DNA from: Novosphingobium sp.
Lineage (GTDB): Bacteria; Pseudomonadota; Alphaproteobacteria; Sphingomonadales; Sphingomonadaceae
Assembly: GCF_027531025.1 (NCBI RefSeq)
Contig: NZ_JAPZQX010000003.1
Span: 62,001-126,000 of the forward strand
DNA: 64,000 bases
Direction of reading: 5' to 3'
Below the pieces are notes generated by a model, which was not told the origin of the DNA, searched no databases, and worked only from the letters and a program-made list of their open reading frames with translations. This document shows, piece by piece, positions 1-8,600 of the stretch. Each line of letters begins with the position of its first letter. Positions within the stretch are counted from its first letter, which is position 1. Both the position numbers and the translations under genes were made by a program.

Positions 1-958
1 TCAGCGCCGCAACGGCTGCGCTGACCGGTACGCCCGCAGCGCTGGCGGCGGCAATCGCGGCCAGCGCGTTTGACAGGTTGTGGCGCCCTGGCAGGCTCAG
101 CCGCAGCGCGTGGCGAGTACCGTCACGGGTGTCGATCACATCGGCGGCGATGCCGACGGGGCTCTCGCTGATGCTGTCCTCGTCGCAGGTCAGATCGGGG
201 GAATGACCGAGGCCGAACGTGAGGATCTGCACATCCGCCGCGTCGTCGCGCAGTGCGAGGCGCAGCTGAAGGTCATAGCATTCGCGGTCATCGTCGTTGA
301 GCACCACAACCTTTGCCTTGGCGGCGAAATCGTCGAACAGGTCGCGTAGTTCTTCGAGGCTCTTGTGATCCAGGCTGATGTTGTTCACAACCGCGACCTG
401 CGGTCGATAAAGCGCGATCGAGCCGTCGCTTTCGTCAACTTCGCTGACAAAGACCTCGCCCTGGCCGACCCGTGCGCTGGCAAAGGGGGCATCGGGCGCG
501 GCGTAGTTCTTCATCACCGCGCCGTTCATGATCGTTGGATCGCGGCCGGCACAGTCCATGATCCAGCCGATCATCCCGGTGACCGTGCTCTTGCCGCTGG
601 TGCCGCCAACGGCAATGCGAGCGGGCGCGGCGTTGAACAGGCGGGAGAGCAGCTCCGCCCGGCTCATCCGCGCGCAGCCCAGCTCGCGGGCGCGGATCAT
701 CTCCGGCACGGTATCTTCGATGGCGGCCGAGGCGACGAGGATCTGGTTGGCCGAGACCAGACCGCTGCCGTCCTGCGGAAACAGGGTGATGCCCAGGCTT
801 TCCAGCCAGGCGAACTTCTCGGGCGTGCGGCCCTGGTCGCGGCTGCGGTCCGATCCGGCCACCTCGGCGCCATGGCCCTTCAGGATCAGCGCCAGCGGCA
901 GCATGCCGGAGCCGCCGATGCCGCAGAAGAACCAGGGGTGGGTGGTGAGATCGTCCAT
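1..958 (-). CDS. Mur ligase family protein (MurC/Mpl-like), C-terminus off window
   Basis: The minus strand is open from an ATG at 958 to the window edge, giving about 319 residues; the C-terminal domain lies outside. The N-terminus has the nucleotide-binding signature CGIGGSGM (residues 12-19), as in MurC and Mpl. The ATP P-loop reads GGTSGKST (118-125), where MurC/Mpl usually have GTHGKTT. EVDESDGS (173-180) matches the EADESDGS motif of MurC, and NNISLDH (192-198) is the central-domain metal/ATP region. The family ligates amino acids or peptides to UDP-MurNAc in the cytoplasm. The divergent neighbour, 54 bases away, is an LD-carboxypeptidase, so a muropeptide-recycling (Mpl-like) role is more likely than essential MurC synthesis. 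That is an inference, because the substrate-defining C-terminal domain is not visible. Confidence 0.85.
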   Translation of the reverse strand, partial: MDDLTTHPWFFCGIGGSGMLPLALILKGHGAEVAGSDRSRDQGRTPEKFAWLESLGITLFPQDGSGLVSANQILVASAAIEDTVPEMIRARELGCARMSRAELLSRLFNAAPARIAVGGTSGKSTVTGMIGWIMDCAGRDPTIMNGAVMKNYAAPDAPFASARVGQGEVFVSEVDESDGSIALYRPQVAVVNNISLDHKSLEELRDLFDDFAAKAKVVVLNDDDRECYDLQLRLALRDDAADVQILTFGLGHSPDLTCDEDSISESPVGIAADVIDTRDGTRHALRLSLPGRHNLSNALAAIAAASAAGVPVSAAVAAL

Positions 959-1012
959 CGGTTCTCCGGTATGCGCCCTTGCCTCGCCTGACAACCGGGT
1001 TAGGTAAGGATC

Positions 1013-1825
1013 ATGCTCAACGTCGCCATCTGCGCCCCGTCTGCCGCCTTTGCCAGGGAAGATGCGGATCGCGTGCTGGCGCTGGCTGCGGCCGAGTTTC
1101 CGGGCGTGAGGCTGCATTTTCATCCGCAATGCTTTCTCAGCGAAGGCCATTTCGCCGGGTCGGACGCGGCGCGACTGGAGGCGTTAGTTGAATGCGCCAA
1201 CGATCCCGCCTTTGATGCGGTGTGGTTCGCGCGCGGTGGCTATGGGGCGATGCGGATCGCCGAGGATGCGCTTCACCGCTTCGATCACGCCGCGCAGGAC
1301 AAGCTGTTCCTGGGCTATTCGGATGGCGGCACGCTGCTGGGCGGACTTTATCGCCAGCGGTTCGGCCATCCGGCCCATGCACCGATGCCGGCCGACATCC
1401 GCCGCGCCGGGGGCGAGGCGGCGGTGCGGCGCACGCTGGCCTGGCTGAGCGGGGATCGTTCGGGCGCGGAGCCGTCACTCGATGGCAAGCCCACCGTGGC
1501 CTTCAACCTGATGACGCTGGCCATGCTGTGCGGCACCCCGTTGATGCCAGGGCTGGCGGGCCATGTTGTGCAGGTGGAGGAGGTAAGCGAGCACCTCTAT
1601 GCCGTTGACCGGCTGTTCTTCCACCTCACCGCGCACCTTGGCGGCATTGCCGGGCTGCGGCTGGGCCGGGTTGGCGACGTGCCGGAAAACGACCGTCCGT
1701 TTGGCGCCACTGCAGAGGAAATCGCCCGCCACTGGTGCGCGCGCCATGCCATCCCGTTCCTGGGTTCGGCGGACATCGGCCACGATATCGACAACAAGAT
1801 TGTGCCCTTCGGGCTTGCCCGCTGA
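1013..1825 (+). CDS. ldcA: LD-carboxypeptidase (peptidase S66)
   Basis: A 270-residue cytoplasmic protein without a signal peptide. S66 enzymes remove the terminal D-Ala from tetrapeptide muropeptides during cell-wall recycling. The nucleophile motif GYSDGG places Ser at residue 103. The VEEVSEHLYAVDRLFFHL region (188-205) corresponds to the family's EDVGE-type catalytic Glu segment, and GHDIDNKIVPFG (256-267) supplies the catalytic His at 257. Length is slightly short for the family (about 300). It is divergent from the Mur ligase at 1-958, and the shared 54-base gap must hold both promoters. fabD follows 45 bases downstream on the same strand, so read-through into the fatty-acid genes is possible. 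Confidence 0.9.
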   Translation: MLNVAICAPSAAFAREDADRVLALAAAEFPGVRLHFHPQCFLSEGHFAGSDAARLEALVECANDPAFDAVWFARGGYGAMRIAEDALHRFDHAAQDKLFLGYSDGGTLLGGLYRQRFGHPAHAPMPADIRRAGGEAAVRRTLAWLSGDRSGAEPSLDGKPTVAFNLMTLAMLCGTPLMPGLAGHVVQVEEVSEHLYAVDRLFFHLTAHLGGIAGLRLGRVGDVPENDRPFGATAEEIARHWCARHAIPFLGSADIGHDIDNKIVPFGLAR

Positions 1826-1870
1826 AGCGCCAACCAATAGGCGCGGGGGCATCAGGCAATGGAGAGGACC

Positions 1871-2806
1871 ATGCGAGCATTCGTTTTCCCCGGGCAGGGC
1901 AGCCAGAAGGTCGGCATGGGGGCTGACCTGGCCGAAGCCAGCCCCGCCGCGCGCGAAGTGTTCGAGGAAGTGGACGATGCGCTAGGGCAGAAGCTCTCCG
2001 CGATCATGCGCGAAGGGCCGGAAGATGTCCTGACCCTGACCGAGAATGCCCAGCCCGCGATCATGGCCAACGCGATCGCCGTGCTGCGCGTGATGGAGCG
2101 CGAAGGCGGGATCACCCTGGCCGAAAAGGCCGATTTCGTCGCCGGGCACAGCCTAGGCGAATATACTGCGCTCTGCGCCGCCGGGGCCTTCAGCCTGGCC
2201 GATACGGCCCGCCTGCTGAAGCTGCGCGGCCAGGCAATGCAGGCTGCCGTGCCGGTGGGCGTGGGGGCGATGTGCGCACTGCTGGGTGCCGATATCGACA
2301 AGGCCCAGAAGCTGGCCGAAGCCGCCGCCGAGGGCGAGGTTTGCACTGTCGCCAACGACAATGACCCCACCCAGGTCGTCCTCTCCGGCCACAAGGGCGC
2401 GATCGAGCGGGCCATCGCCATGGTCAAGGACTTCGAGATCAAGCGCGGCGTGGCCCTCCCGGTTTCGGCCCCATTCCACTGCCCGCTGATGCAGCCCGCC
2501 GCCGATGCCATGGCCGAAGCGCTCGGCAAGACGCTGCCGGGTGCGCTGCGGGTGCCGCTGTTCGCCAATGTCACCGCCGCCGTGGTCAGCGATCCGGCCG
2601 AAGTCCAGCGCCTGCTGGTGGAACAGGTCTGCGGCCGCGTCCGCTGGCGCGAAAGCGTGATCGCCATGCAGGCCGCCGGGGTGGACAGCTTTGTCGAGCT
2701 GGGCGGCAAGGTGCTGGGGCCGATGATCGGCCGCAGCGTCAGCGATGTAACCGTGACCAGCGTGGTCGGCATGGCCGATATCGAGGCGCTGGCAAAGGCG
2801 CTGTGA
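1871..2806 (+). CDS. fabD: Malonyl-CoA:ACP transacylase
   Basis: FabD moves malonyl from CoA to acyl-carrier protein, the entry step of type II fatty-acid synthesis, in the cytoplasm. The start is placed at 1871 (MRAFVFPGQGS) because GGAGAGGA sits 3-4 bases upstream; an in-frame ATG at 1859 would overlap that ribosome-binding site. The product is 311 residues, usual for FabD. Visible motifs are FPGQGSQ at the N-terminus, the nucleophile elbow GHSLGEY with Ser94, and PVSAPFHCPLM carrying the catalytic His. It is followed after 46 bases by a secreted unknown and then fabG, all on one strand, suggesting an operon. Confidence 0.96.
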   Translation: MRAFVFPGQGSQKVGMGADLAEASPAAREVFEEVDDALGQKLSAIMREGPEDVLTLTENAQPAIMANAIAVLRVMEREGGITLAEKADFVAGHSLGEYTALCAAGAFSLADTARLLKLRGQAMQAAVPVGVGAMCALLGADIDKAQKLAEAAAEGEVCTVANDNDPTQVVLSGHKGAIERAIAMVKDFEIKRGVALPVSAPFHCPLMQPAADAMAEALGKTLPGALRVPLFANVTAAVVSDPAEVQRLLVEQVCGRVRWRESVIAMQAAGVDSFVELGGKVLGPMIGRSVSDVTVTSVVGMADIEALAKAL

Positions 2807-2852
2807 TTGGCCTAGCTTGGCTTTGGCAGGCGATGCCAGGGAGCAGAAACCG

Positions 2853-3443
2853 ATGAAACACCAATTCGCCGCGGCTGCCATCGCGGTCGCTCTTGTCGCC
2901 TCGCCCGTCCATGCCGCCAGCGGACTTGACTGCCTTGACCGGGGCTATACGGCTGCCGAGCAGGCCCAGATTGACCGTTTCCACGCCGACTTCTCGTTCG
3001 AGAAGTTCTCTAACGACGCGACCTCGGATCAGGTGCTTGACCCGCTGATCCAAGGCATTTCCAACCGCGCCGCCGCCTGCAGTCAACAGAACCGCTGGTC
3101 CGACCCGGCCTTTGAGCAGGCGATGTATTACAAGATCTATTCGTCGCTGGCGCGTGCCATGGAACGGCGGGCGCCGATTGCCCAGGCGGTGGTGGTAAAG
3201 ATCAAGGCCGGCACGACCGGCGCGGACCGGCTGAAGCTGAAGCAGATCTTCCTGCCTACCCTGGCCAGTGCGGGGACGGGGGCACCAGCGCCGGGGATCA
3301 GCGCCGAGCATCAGACCTTCATCGAGCAGTTCCTCACCAGGAACGGGATCCCCACCGATCAGGTGACGAGCGAATTCTTCGGCGCCTGGGTGGCTGCGGA
3401 ACTGGGCGCCGAAGTGGCATTTGAAAAGTTCGCAAAGGAATAG
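2853..3443 (+). CDS. Secreted hypothetical protein between fabD and fabG
   Basis: A 196-residue protein that I do not recognise. The ATG at 2853 follows a GGGAG site about 9 bases upstream. The first 22 residues are a clear Sec signal peptide ending in SPVHA-A. The mature part is mostly predicted helix, with two Cys (near LDCLDRGY and AAACSQQN) that could form a disulfide, and the C-terminal half (SEFFGAWVAAELGAEVAFEKFAKE) is also helical. fabG begins 6 bases after its stop, so it is probably translated from the same mRNA as fabD and fabG. Its placement links it to envelope or lipid metabolism only by position; no catalytic motif is visible. Confidence 0.8.
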   Translation: MKHQFAAAAIAVALVASPVHAASGLDCLDRGYTAAEQAQIDRFHADFSFEKFSNDATSDQVLDPLIQGISNRAAACSQQNRWSDPAFEQAMYYKIYSSLARAMERRAPIAQAVVVKIKAGTTGADRLKLKQIFLPTLASAGTGAPAPGISAEHQTFIEQFLTRNGIPTDQVTSEFFGAWVAAELGAEVAFEKFAKE

Positions 3444-3449
3444 GCAGGA

Positions 3450-4208
3450 ATGCAGCGCATGTTCGATCTTTCGGGAATGACCGCCCTTGTCACCGGTGCC
3501 GCCGGGGGCATCGGTTCGGCGATCAGCCACGCTCTGGCGAAGCAGGGGGCCCGCCTCGCGCTGTCCGGCACCAATGCCGCCAAGCTGCGCGCCTTTCGCG
3601 AGGAACTGAACGACACCTATGGCCACGACCATGTCGAGATCACCTGCGACCTGTCGAACACCGAACAGGTTGAGCATCTGGTGCCGGCCACGGTCGATAC
3701 CCTGGGCAAGATCGATATCCTTGTGAACAACGCCGGGATCACCCGCGACAACCTGGCCATGCGGATGAAGGACGAGGAGTGGGAGCAGGTCATCAAGGTC
3801 AACCTTGAAGCCGCCTTCCGCCTGATGCGCGCCGCGACCAAGCCGATGATGAAGGCCCGCTTCGGCCGGATCATCACGATCACCAGCGTGGTCGGCGTCA
3901 CCGGCAACCCGGGCCAGATCAACTATGCCGCGGCCAAGGCGGGCCTGGTCGGCATGTCCAAGTCGCTGGGGCAGGAACTGGCCAGCCGCGGCGTGACCGT
4001 CAACTGCGTTGCCCCCGGCTTCATCCGCACCGCGATGACCGAGGTGCTGCCCGATGCCCAGAAGGACGCGCTCAACGCCCGGATCCCGATGGGCCGGATG
4101 GGCGAGGGCGAGGATATCGGCGCGGCTGTGGCCTATCTCGCCAGCAAGGAGGCCGGCTATGTCACCGGCCAGACCCTGCACGTGAACGGCGGGATGGCGA
4201 TGCTCTGA
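3450..4208 (+). CDS. fabG: 3-oxoacyl-ACP reductase FabG
   Basis: An NADPH-dependent short-chain reductase that reduces 3-oxoacyl-ACP in fatty-acid elongation. Numbering from 3450: cofactor loop TGAAGGIG (15-22), NNAG (93-96), catalytic Ser146, Tyr159 and Lys163 (NYAAAK). The segment NNAGITRDNLAMRMKDEEW is characteristic of FabG rather than general SDRs. Length is 252 residues. AGGA lies directly against ATG 3450 but 9 bases before an in-frame ATG at 3459 (MFDLSGMTALVTG), so 3459 may be the true start. It closes the fabD-unknown-fabG group. acpP and fabF do not follow. Confidence 0.95.
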   Translation: MQRMFDLSGMTALVTGAAGGIGSAISHALAKQGARLALSGTNAAKLRAFREELNDTYGHDHVEITCDLSNTEQVEHLVPATVDTLGKIDILVNNAGITRDNLAMRMKDEEWEQVIKVNLEAAFRLMRAATKPMMKARFGRIITITSVVGVTGNPGQINYAAAKAGLVGMSKSLGQELASRGVTVNCVAPGFIRTAMTEVLPDAQKDALNARIPMGRMGEGEDIGAAVAYLASKEAGYVTGQTLHVNGGMAML

Positions 4209-4366
4209 CGCAGGGCGGGCTGAGGGAGGGAATTATCCCCAGTTTCGCCCGGATTCCCGCCGGGTAAGCTTGCCCCGAAGGTCTCCGGCGTTAAGAAAGC
4301 GAGTCCGCATTTCCGGCGCAGGGGCCGATTCTGGCCGCGCGCTTCCTTGGGGACGAAAGACCGACC

Positions 4367-5485
4367 ATGAAGGCCACCATCGAACGCGCGACGCTGCTCA
4401 AGTGCCTGTCGCACGTGCAGTCCGTCGTTGAGCGGCGCAACACGATCCCCATTCTCTCGAACGTGCTGATCGAAGCTGCGGCCGATGGCACGGTGCGGAT
4501 CATGGCGACCGACCTTGACCTGCAGGTGGTGGAAACGCTGGGTGCGGTCTCGGTCGAAGGCGCCGGGGCGATCACCGTTTCGGCCCACCTGCTGTTCGAT
4601 ATTGCCCGCAAGCTGCCCGATGGCAGCCAGGTCAGCCTGGAAACGGCGGATAACCGCATGACGGTAAAGGCCGGGCGCAGCCGCTTCTCGCTGCCGACCC
4701 TGCCGCGTGACGATTTTCCGGTAATCGTCGAAGGCGATCTGCCGACCAGCTTCGAGCTGCCCGCCGCCACGCTGGCCCAGCTGATCGACCGCACCCGCTT
4801 TGCGATCAGCACCGAGGAAACCCGCTATTACCTCAATGGCATCTTCCTGCATGTGACGGACGAGGAGCTGAAGGCCGCGGCCACCGATGGCCACCGCCTG
4901 GCCCGCTTCACGATCAAGCGCCCCGATGGCGCCGAAGGCATGCCCGACGTGATCGTGCCGCGCAAATGCGTGGCCGAACTGCGCAAGCTGCTGGATGAGG
5001 CGCTGGATGCCAACGTGCTGGTCGATCTCTCGGCCAGCAAGGTGCGCTTTACCCTAGGCGGTGAAAACGGCGTGGTGCTGACCAGCAAGCTGATCGACGG
5101 CACCTTCCCCGATTACAGCCGCGTGATCCCCACCGGGAACGACAAGCTGCTGCGGCTCGATCCCAAGAGCTTCTATGAAGGCGTCGACCGCGTGGCGACC
5201 ATCGCTACCGAAAAGACCCGCGCGGTCAAGATGGCGCTGGACAATGACCGGGTGACCCTCTCGGTCACTTCGCCTGACAATGGCACGGCTTCGGAGGAAG
5301 TCCCGGCCGATTACAAGTCCAGCGGGTTCGAGATCGGCTTCAACGCCGGTTACCTCAAGGACATCCTGGGCCAGATCGAGGGCGATACGGTGGAACTGCA
5401 CCTGGCCGACGCCGGCGCGCCCACGCTGATCCGCCAGGACGACAAGAGCCCGGCGCTCTATGTGCTGATGCCGATGCGGGTCTAA
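4367..5485 (+). CDS. dnaN: DNA polymerase III subunit beta (sliding clamp)
   Basis: A 372-residue beta clamp, the normal length, tethering Pol III to DNA as a ring dimer. The N-terminus MKATIERATLLKCLSHVQSV and the NTIPILSNVLIEA segment are diagnostic, as is the C-terminal YVLMPMRV end found in clamps. GGGGACGAAAG upstream serves as ribosome-binding site. dnaA, recF and gyrB are not adjacent, so this is a dispersed dnaN, as in many alphaproteobacteria. The 158-base upstream gap contains one TTATCCCCA (near 4233), one mismatch from a DnaA box, but no cluster. A hairpin terminator follows at 5517. Confidence 0.98.
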   Translation: MKATIERATLLKCLSHVQSVVERRNTIPILSNVLIEAAADGTVRIMATDLDLQVVETLGAVSVEGAGAITVSAHLLFDIARKLPDGSQVSLETADNRMTVKAGRSRFSLPTLPRDDFPVIVEGDLPTSFELPAATLAQLIDRTRFAISTEETRYYLNGIFLHVTDEELKAAATDGHRLARFTIKRPDGAEGMPDVIVPRKCVAELRKLLDEALDANVLVDLSASKVRFTLGGENGVVLTSKLIDGTFPDYSRVIPTGNDKLLRLDPKSFYEGVDRVATIATEKTRAVKMALDNDRVTLSVTSPDNGTASEEVPADYKSSGFEIGFNAGYLKDILGQIEGDTVELHLADAGAPTLIRQDDKSPALYVLMPMRV

Positions 5486-5516
5486 ACCGCTTTACCTTGC
5501 CACGCAGGCTTGGTTG

Positions 5517-5552
5517 AATGGGCGTGCCGCATGGCGCGCCCATTTGGTTTCA
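5517..5552 (+). terminator. Rho-independent terminator after dnaN
   Basis: AATGGGCG (5517-5524) pairs with CGCCCATT (5537-5544), and an inner GCC/GGC pair tightens the loop. The stem is followed by TTTGGTTT. It lies 31 bases after the dnaN stop and ends before the next start at 5579. Confidence 0.65.
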
Positions 5553-5578
5553 GGCCCATGCATCTTCGGGAGAAAACA

Positions 5579-6655
5579 ATGCCGCAGACCGTCCAGATCA
5601 ACCGCAAGGCGCTTGGCGAAGCGCGGATCGTCGATGCTCCCGCCGGGGCGCTGGCCGATGGGGCGGTGCGGCTGAGGATCGAGAGCTTCTCCGTCACTGC
5701 CAACAACGTGACCTATGCCGTGGCGGGCGATGCCTTTGGCTATTGGAACTTCTTCCCGGGTGAAGGGGAGTGGGGCGTAGTGCCGATGTGGGGCCATGCC
5801 GTGGTCGAGGCTTCGAACCATCCCGATATCGCGGTGGGGGAACGGGTCTATGGCTATCTGCCGATGGCCACGCACCTCGATGTGCTGCCGGTTGGGGTAT
5901 CGCCCGGCGGATTCACCGATGGCGCCGCCCATCGCCAGCCGATGAGCCCGATCTACAACCAGTACAGCCGCCTTGCCGCCGATCCCGAACATGATCCGGC
6001 GCGTGAGGGGGAGCGGATGATCTTCGGCCCGCTGTTCAAGACCGGCTTCCTGATCGAAAGCTTCATGCGCCGCGAAGGCTGGTTCGGGGCAGAGGCGGTG
6101 ATCTGCACGTCCGCCTCGTCGAAGACGGCGATGGGCCTTGCCTCGGTCGCGCGGCATCGCTCGCCGGGGATGAAGCGGATCGGGCTGACTTCGGCGGGTA
6201 ACGTCGAATTCGTCAAGCGGACGGGCTTCTATGACCAAGTGCTGGCCTATGACGATCTGGCCAGCCTGCCGCAGGTGGCCTCGGTGCTGGTCGATTTCGC
6301 CGGCAATGCCGGGCTGATGCACGGCGTGCACACCACGCTGGGCGATCACCTGAAGTATTCCTGCACGGTCGGTGCGACCCATGTTGGCGCGGGCTTCGGG
6401 CAGGAGCGCGGCGCCTTGCCGGGGCCGACGCCGGTGCTGTTCTTCGCGCCCGACCATGCCGTGGCGGCGATCAAGGAACTGGGCCCCAAGGCCTTTGGCG
6501 AGGCCGTGGCGGAAAGCTGGCTGCGCTTCATCGCCGAGGCGGGCGGGGCGCTGACCATCGACACGCGCGCGGGGCTGGAAGCCGCGCGTAATGCCTTTGC
6601 CGCTACTCTGGCGGGCAAGGCCGATCCGGCGGTGGGGATCGTGATCCGGCCGTAA
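5579..6655 (+). CDS. DUF2855 family protein
   Basis: A 358-residue protein recognised as DUF2855, an uncharacterised family distantly like medium-chain reductases. ATG 5579 has GGGAG about 7 bases upstream; an ATG at 5510 lies inside the dnaN terminator and is rejected. The N-terminal RLRIESFSVTANNVTYAVAG resembles the GroES-like domain opening of quinone reductases. The segment VICTSASSKTAMGLA (about 180-194) looks like the nucleotide-fold start, but the usual GxGxxG is absent. No catalytic residues are established for the family. It is isolated between dnaN and the minus-strand amidohydrolase. Confidence 0.8.
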   Translation: MPQTVQINRKALGEARIVDAPAGALADGAVRLRIESFSVTANNVTYAVAGDAFGYWNFFPGEGEWGVVPMWGHAVVEASNHPDIAVGERVYGYLPMATHLDVLPVGVSPGGFTDGAAHRQPMSPIYNQYSRLAADPEHDPAREGERMIFGPLFKTGFLIESFMRREGWFGAEAVICTSASSKTAMGLASVARHRSPGMKRIGLTSAGNVEFVKRTGFYDQVLAYDDLASLPQVASVLVDFAGNAGLMHGVHTTLGDHLKYSCTVGATHVGAGFGQERGALPGPTPVLFFAPDHAVAAIKELGPKAFGEAVAESWLRFIAEAGGALTIDTRAGLEAARNAFAATLAGKADPAVGIVIRP

Positions 6656-6656
6656 C

Positions 6657-6739
6657 TCGTCGTCCCGGACTTGATCCGGGACCGCTGGCGGATGGGCGCT
6701 ACGCCTGACAGCGATCCCGGCTTTCGCCGGGATGACGGG
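6657..6739. repeat. REP-like palindromic repeat, copy 1
   Basis: An imperfect long inverted repeat in the gap between convergent genes (6655 and 6747). The left half carries CGTCGTCCCGG with CCCGGACTTGATCCGGG (6664-6680). The right half carries ATCCCGGCTTTCGCCGGGAT and ends in GATGACGG. The same CCCGGACTTGATCCGGG core occurs at 62103-62119. Each half can also fold on itself, so it may act as a bidirectional transcription-end structure. Confidence 0.75.
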
Positions 6740-6746
6740 ATCAGGC

Positions 6747-8501
6747 CTACTCCGCCGCTTCGAGCATTTCCACGCGCTGCGGCCCGCGGATCAGGCCGCC
6801 GGGGGTGGCACCGGACCATTCGCCATTGCGGAACGTCACCGCGCCGTTCTTGATCGTGCAGACATAGCCTTCGGCCTTTTGCAGCAGGCGCTTGCCGCCC
6901 GCGGGCAGATCGAAGGCCAGCCACGGCTTGCCCAGCTTCAGCTTGTCGAGATCGATCACGTTGAGATCGGCCAGATAGCCCGGCGCGATGACACCGCGAT
7001 CTTCCAGGCCATAGAGCCGGGCCGTATCGCGGCACTGGCGCTGCACGGCGCGTTCCAGCGAAATCCGCCCACCGCGCTTGCGATCACGCACCCAGTGCTG
7101 AAGCATGAAGGTAGGGCTGGCCGCATCGCAGATCGTGCCGCAGTGCGCGCCGCCATCGGACAGCGAATTGACCGTATCGTCCGACGCCTGCAGCGCCTCG
7201 AGGAAATCGAGGTTGCCATCGGCATAGTTCAGCAGCGGCAGATAGATGAAGCCCTTGCCTTCATTCTGGCACAGCAGGTCATAGGCATATTCGTCGCCCG
7301 AAACCCCGGCGGCGGCGGCGCGGGCGGCGATGCTTTCATCGGCCTGCGGCTCGTAGTCGAAGTCGGGGTCCATTTCATACTGCATGGTCCAGCCGCCGCA
7401 GACCACCATGATCAGGCCGATGATGTCCTGGTTGACCTCGGAAAAGTCGTTGGTTTCGGACAGCAGCTGGGCCTTGAAGGCCGGATCGAGCAGCTTGGCG
7501 CGCTGCTGTTCCCACGGCAGTTCGGCTATCGCCTGCCAGCTGGGCCGCAGGCGGAACGGATGGACCGTGCCCTGCCAGGCCATGACGATCCCATTACCGC
7601 GCAGCGCGATCTGGGCAACGATGTTGGCGCCGTTGTCGTTCTCGGCGCGCATCTGGGCGATCTGTTCCTCCAGCGGCAGTTCCTTGGCGATGGATTGCAG
7701 CGCGGCATAAGTGCAGGGCAGGCCGGTTTCACGGCTCAGCGCGCCCATCCAGCCGAATTCGTCCCATTCGCGGCGCATGTCGCTGGCCATTTCAAACACG
7801 CCGTGCCCGGCCCGGCCCATGGCCCGGCCAATCTCGATCAGCTCTTCCTTGGTGGCGGTGGTGCCGGGCACGACTTCGCCATCGATCGAGCGGTGCAGCA
7901 CGGTGCGGCTGGTCGAAAAGCCCAGTGCCCCGGCGCGCACGCCGTCCTCGACGATTTCGGCCATCTGGCGGATGTCATCCTCGGTCGGGATCGCGCCGGG
8001 CTGCTCGCGATCGCCCAGCACATAGGCCCGCACCGCGCCGTGCGGCACGTGGGTGCCAACATCGACCGTGCGCGGCAGGCGCTCAAGCTCGTCCAGATAT
8101 TCGGGGAAGGTTTCCCAGTTCCAGGTCATCCCTTCGGCCAGCGCCGTGCCGGGAATGTCCTCAACCCCTTCCATCAGCCCGATCAGCCAGCCATGGCGAT
8201 CCGGCCGCGCCGGGGCAAAGCCGACCCCGCAATTGCCCATGACCACCGTGGTCACCCCGTGCCAGCTCGACGGGGCCATTTCCTGGTCCCAGGTGGCCTG
8301 GCCATCGTAATGCGTGTGAATATCGACGAAGCCGGGCGTCACCACCTTGCCGGCGGCGTCGATTTCCTCGGCGGCATCGCCCTGAACCTTGCCCACGGCT
8401 GCAATCAGCCCGTTCTTCACCGCGACATCGCCGGTGAAGCGCGCCGCGCCGGTGCCATCGACAATCGTGCCGTTGCGGATGATCAGATCGTAACTGGGCA
8501 T
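6747..8501 (-). CDS. Amidohydrolase family protein, N-acyl-D-amino-acid deacylase-like
   Basis: A 584-residue metal-dependent amidohydrolase. The start [18 protein letters not shown] is the classic N-terminal beta-sandwich of this superfamily, and [10 protein letters not shown] (about 58-67) carries the two metal-binding His. SDGGAH near residue 460 corresponds to the metal-binding Asp segment. The C-terminus ([19 protein letters not shown]) returns to the beta-sandwich. The insert with [12 protein letters not shown] is typical of the long COG3653 D-aminoacylase group. Members hydrolyse N-acyl-D-amino acids or similar; the true substrate cannot be read. No signal peptide. GGAGAGAGG precedes the ATG. 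It is transcribed alone. Confidence 0.88.
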   Translation of the reverse strand: MPSYDLIIRNGTIVDGTGAARFTGDVAVKNGLIAAVGKVQGDAAEEIDAAGKVVTPGFVDIHTHYDGQATWDQEMAPSSWHGVTTVVMGNCGVGFAPARPDRHGWLIGLMEGVEDIPGTALAEGMTWNWETFPEYLDELERLPRTVDVGTHVPHGAVRAYVLGDREQPGAIPTEDDIRQMAEIVEDGVRAGALGFSTSRTVLHRSIDGEVVPGTTATKEELIEIGRAMGRAGHGVFEMASDMRREWDEFGWMGALSRETGLPCTYAALQSIAKELPLEEQIAQMRAENDNGANIVAQIALRGNGIVMAWQGTVHPFRLRPSWQAIAELPWEQQRAKLLDPAFKAQLLSETNDFSEVNQDIIGLIMVVCGGWTMQYEMDPDFDYEPQADESIAARAAAAGVSGDEYAYDLLCQNEGKGFIYLPLLNYADGNLDFLEALQASDDTVNSLSDGGAHCGTICDAASPTFMLQHWVRDRKRGGRISLERAVQRQCRDTARLYGLEDRGVIAPGYLADLNVIDLDKLKLGKPWLAFDLPAGGKRLLQKAEGYVCTIKNGAVTFRNGEWSGATPGGLIRGPQRVEMLEAAE

Positions 8502-8600
8502 GGCCTCTCTCCGAATGGAGCGACTCTCTGGGGTCGCGTCTTTAACCGGACGATTAAATCACGGCTTGGAGGTGGGGGCAAGCGCTGATGCCCTGCCAGC

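Noticed and set aside
4209-4366. Possible replication origin next to dnaN
   Set aside because: Only one near-match to a DnaA box (TTATCCCCA), no repeat cluster or AT-rich unwinding region, and dnaA is not present.
6732-8588. Plus-strand open frame opposite the amidohydrolase
   Set aside because: His/Gly/Ala-rich antisense product; the amidohydrolase has all family motifs.
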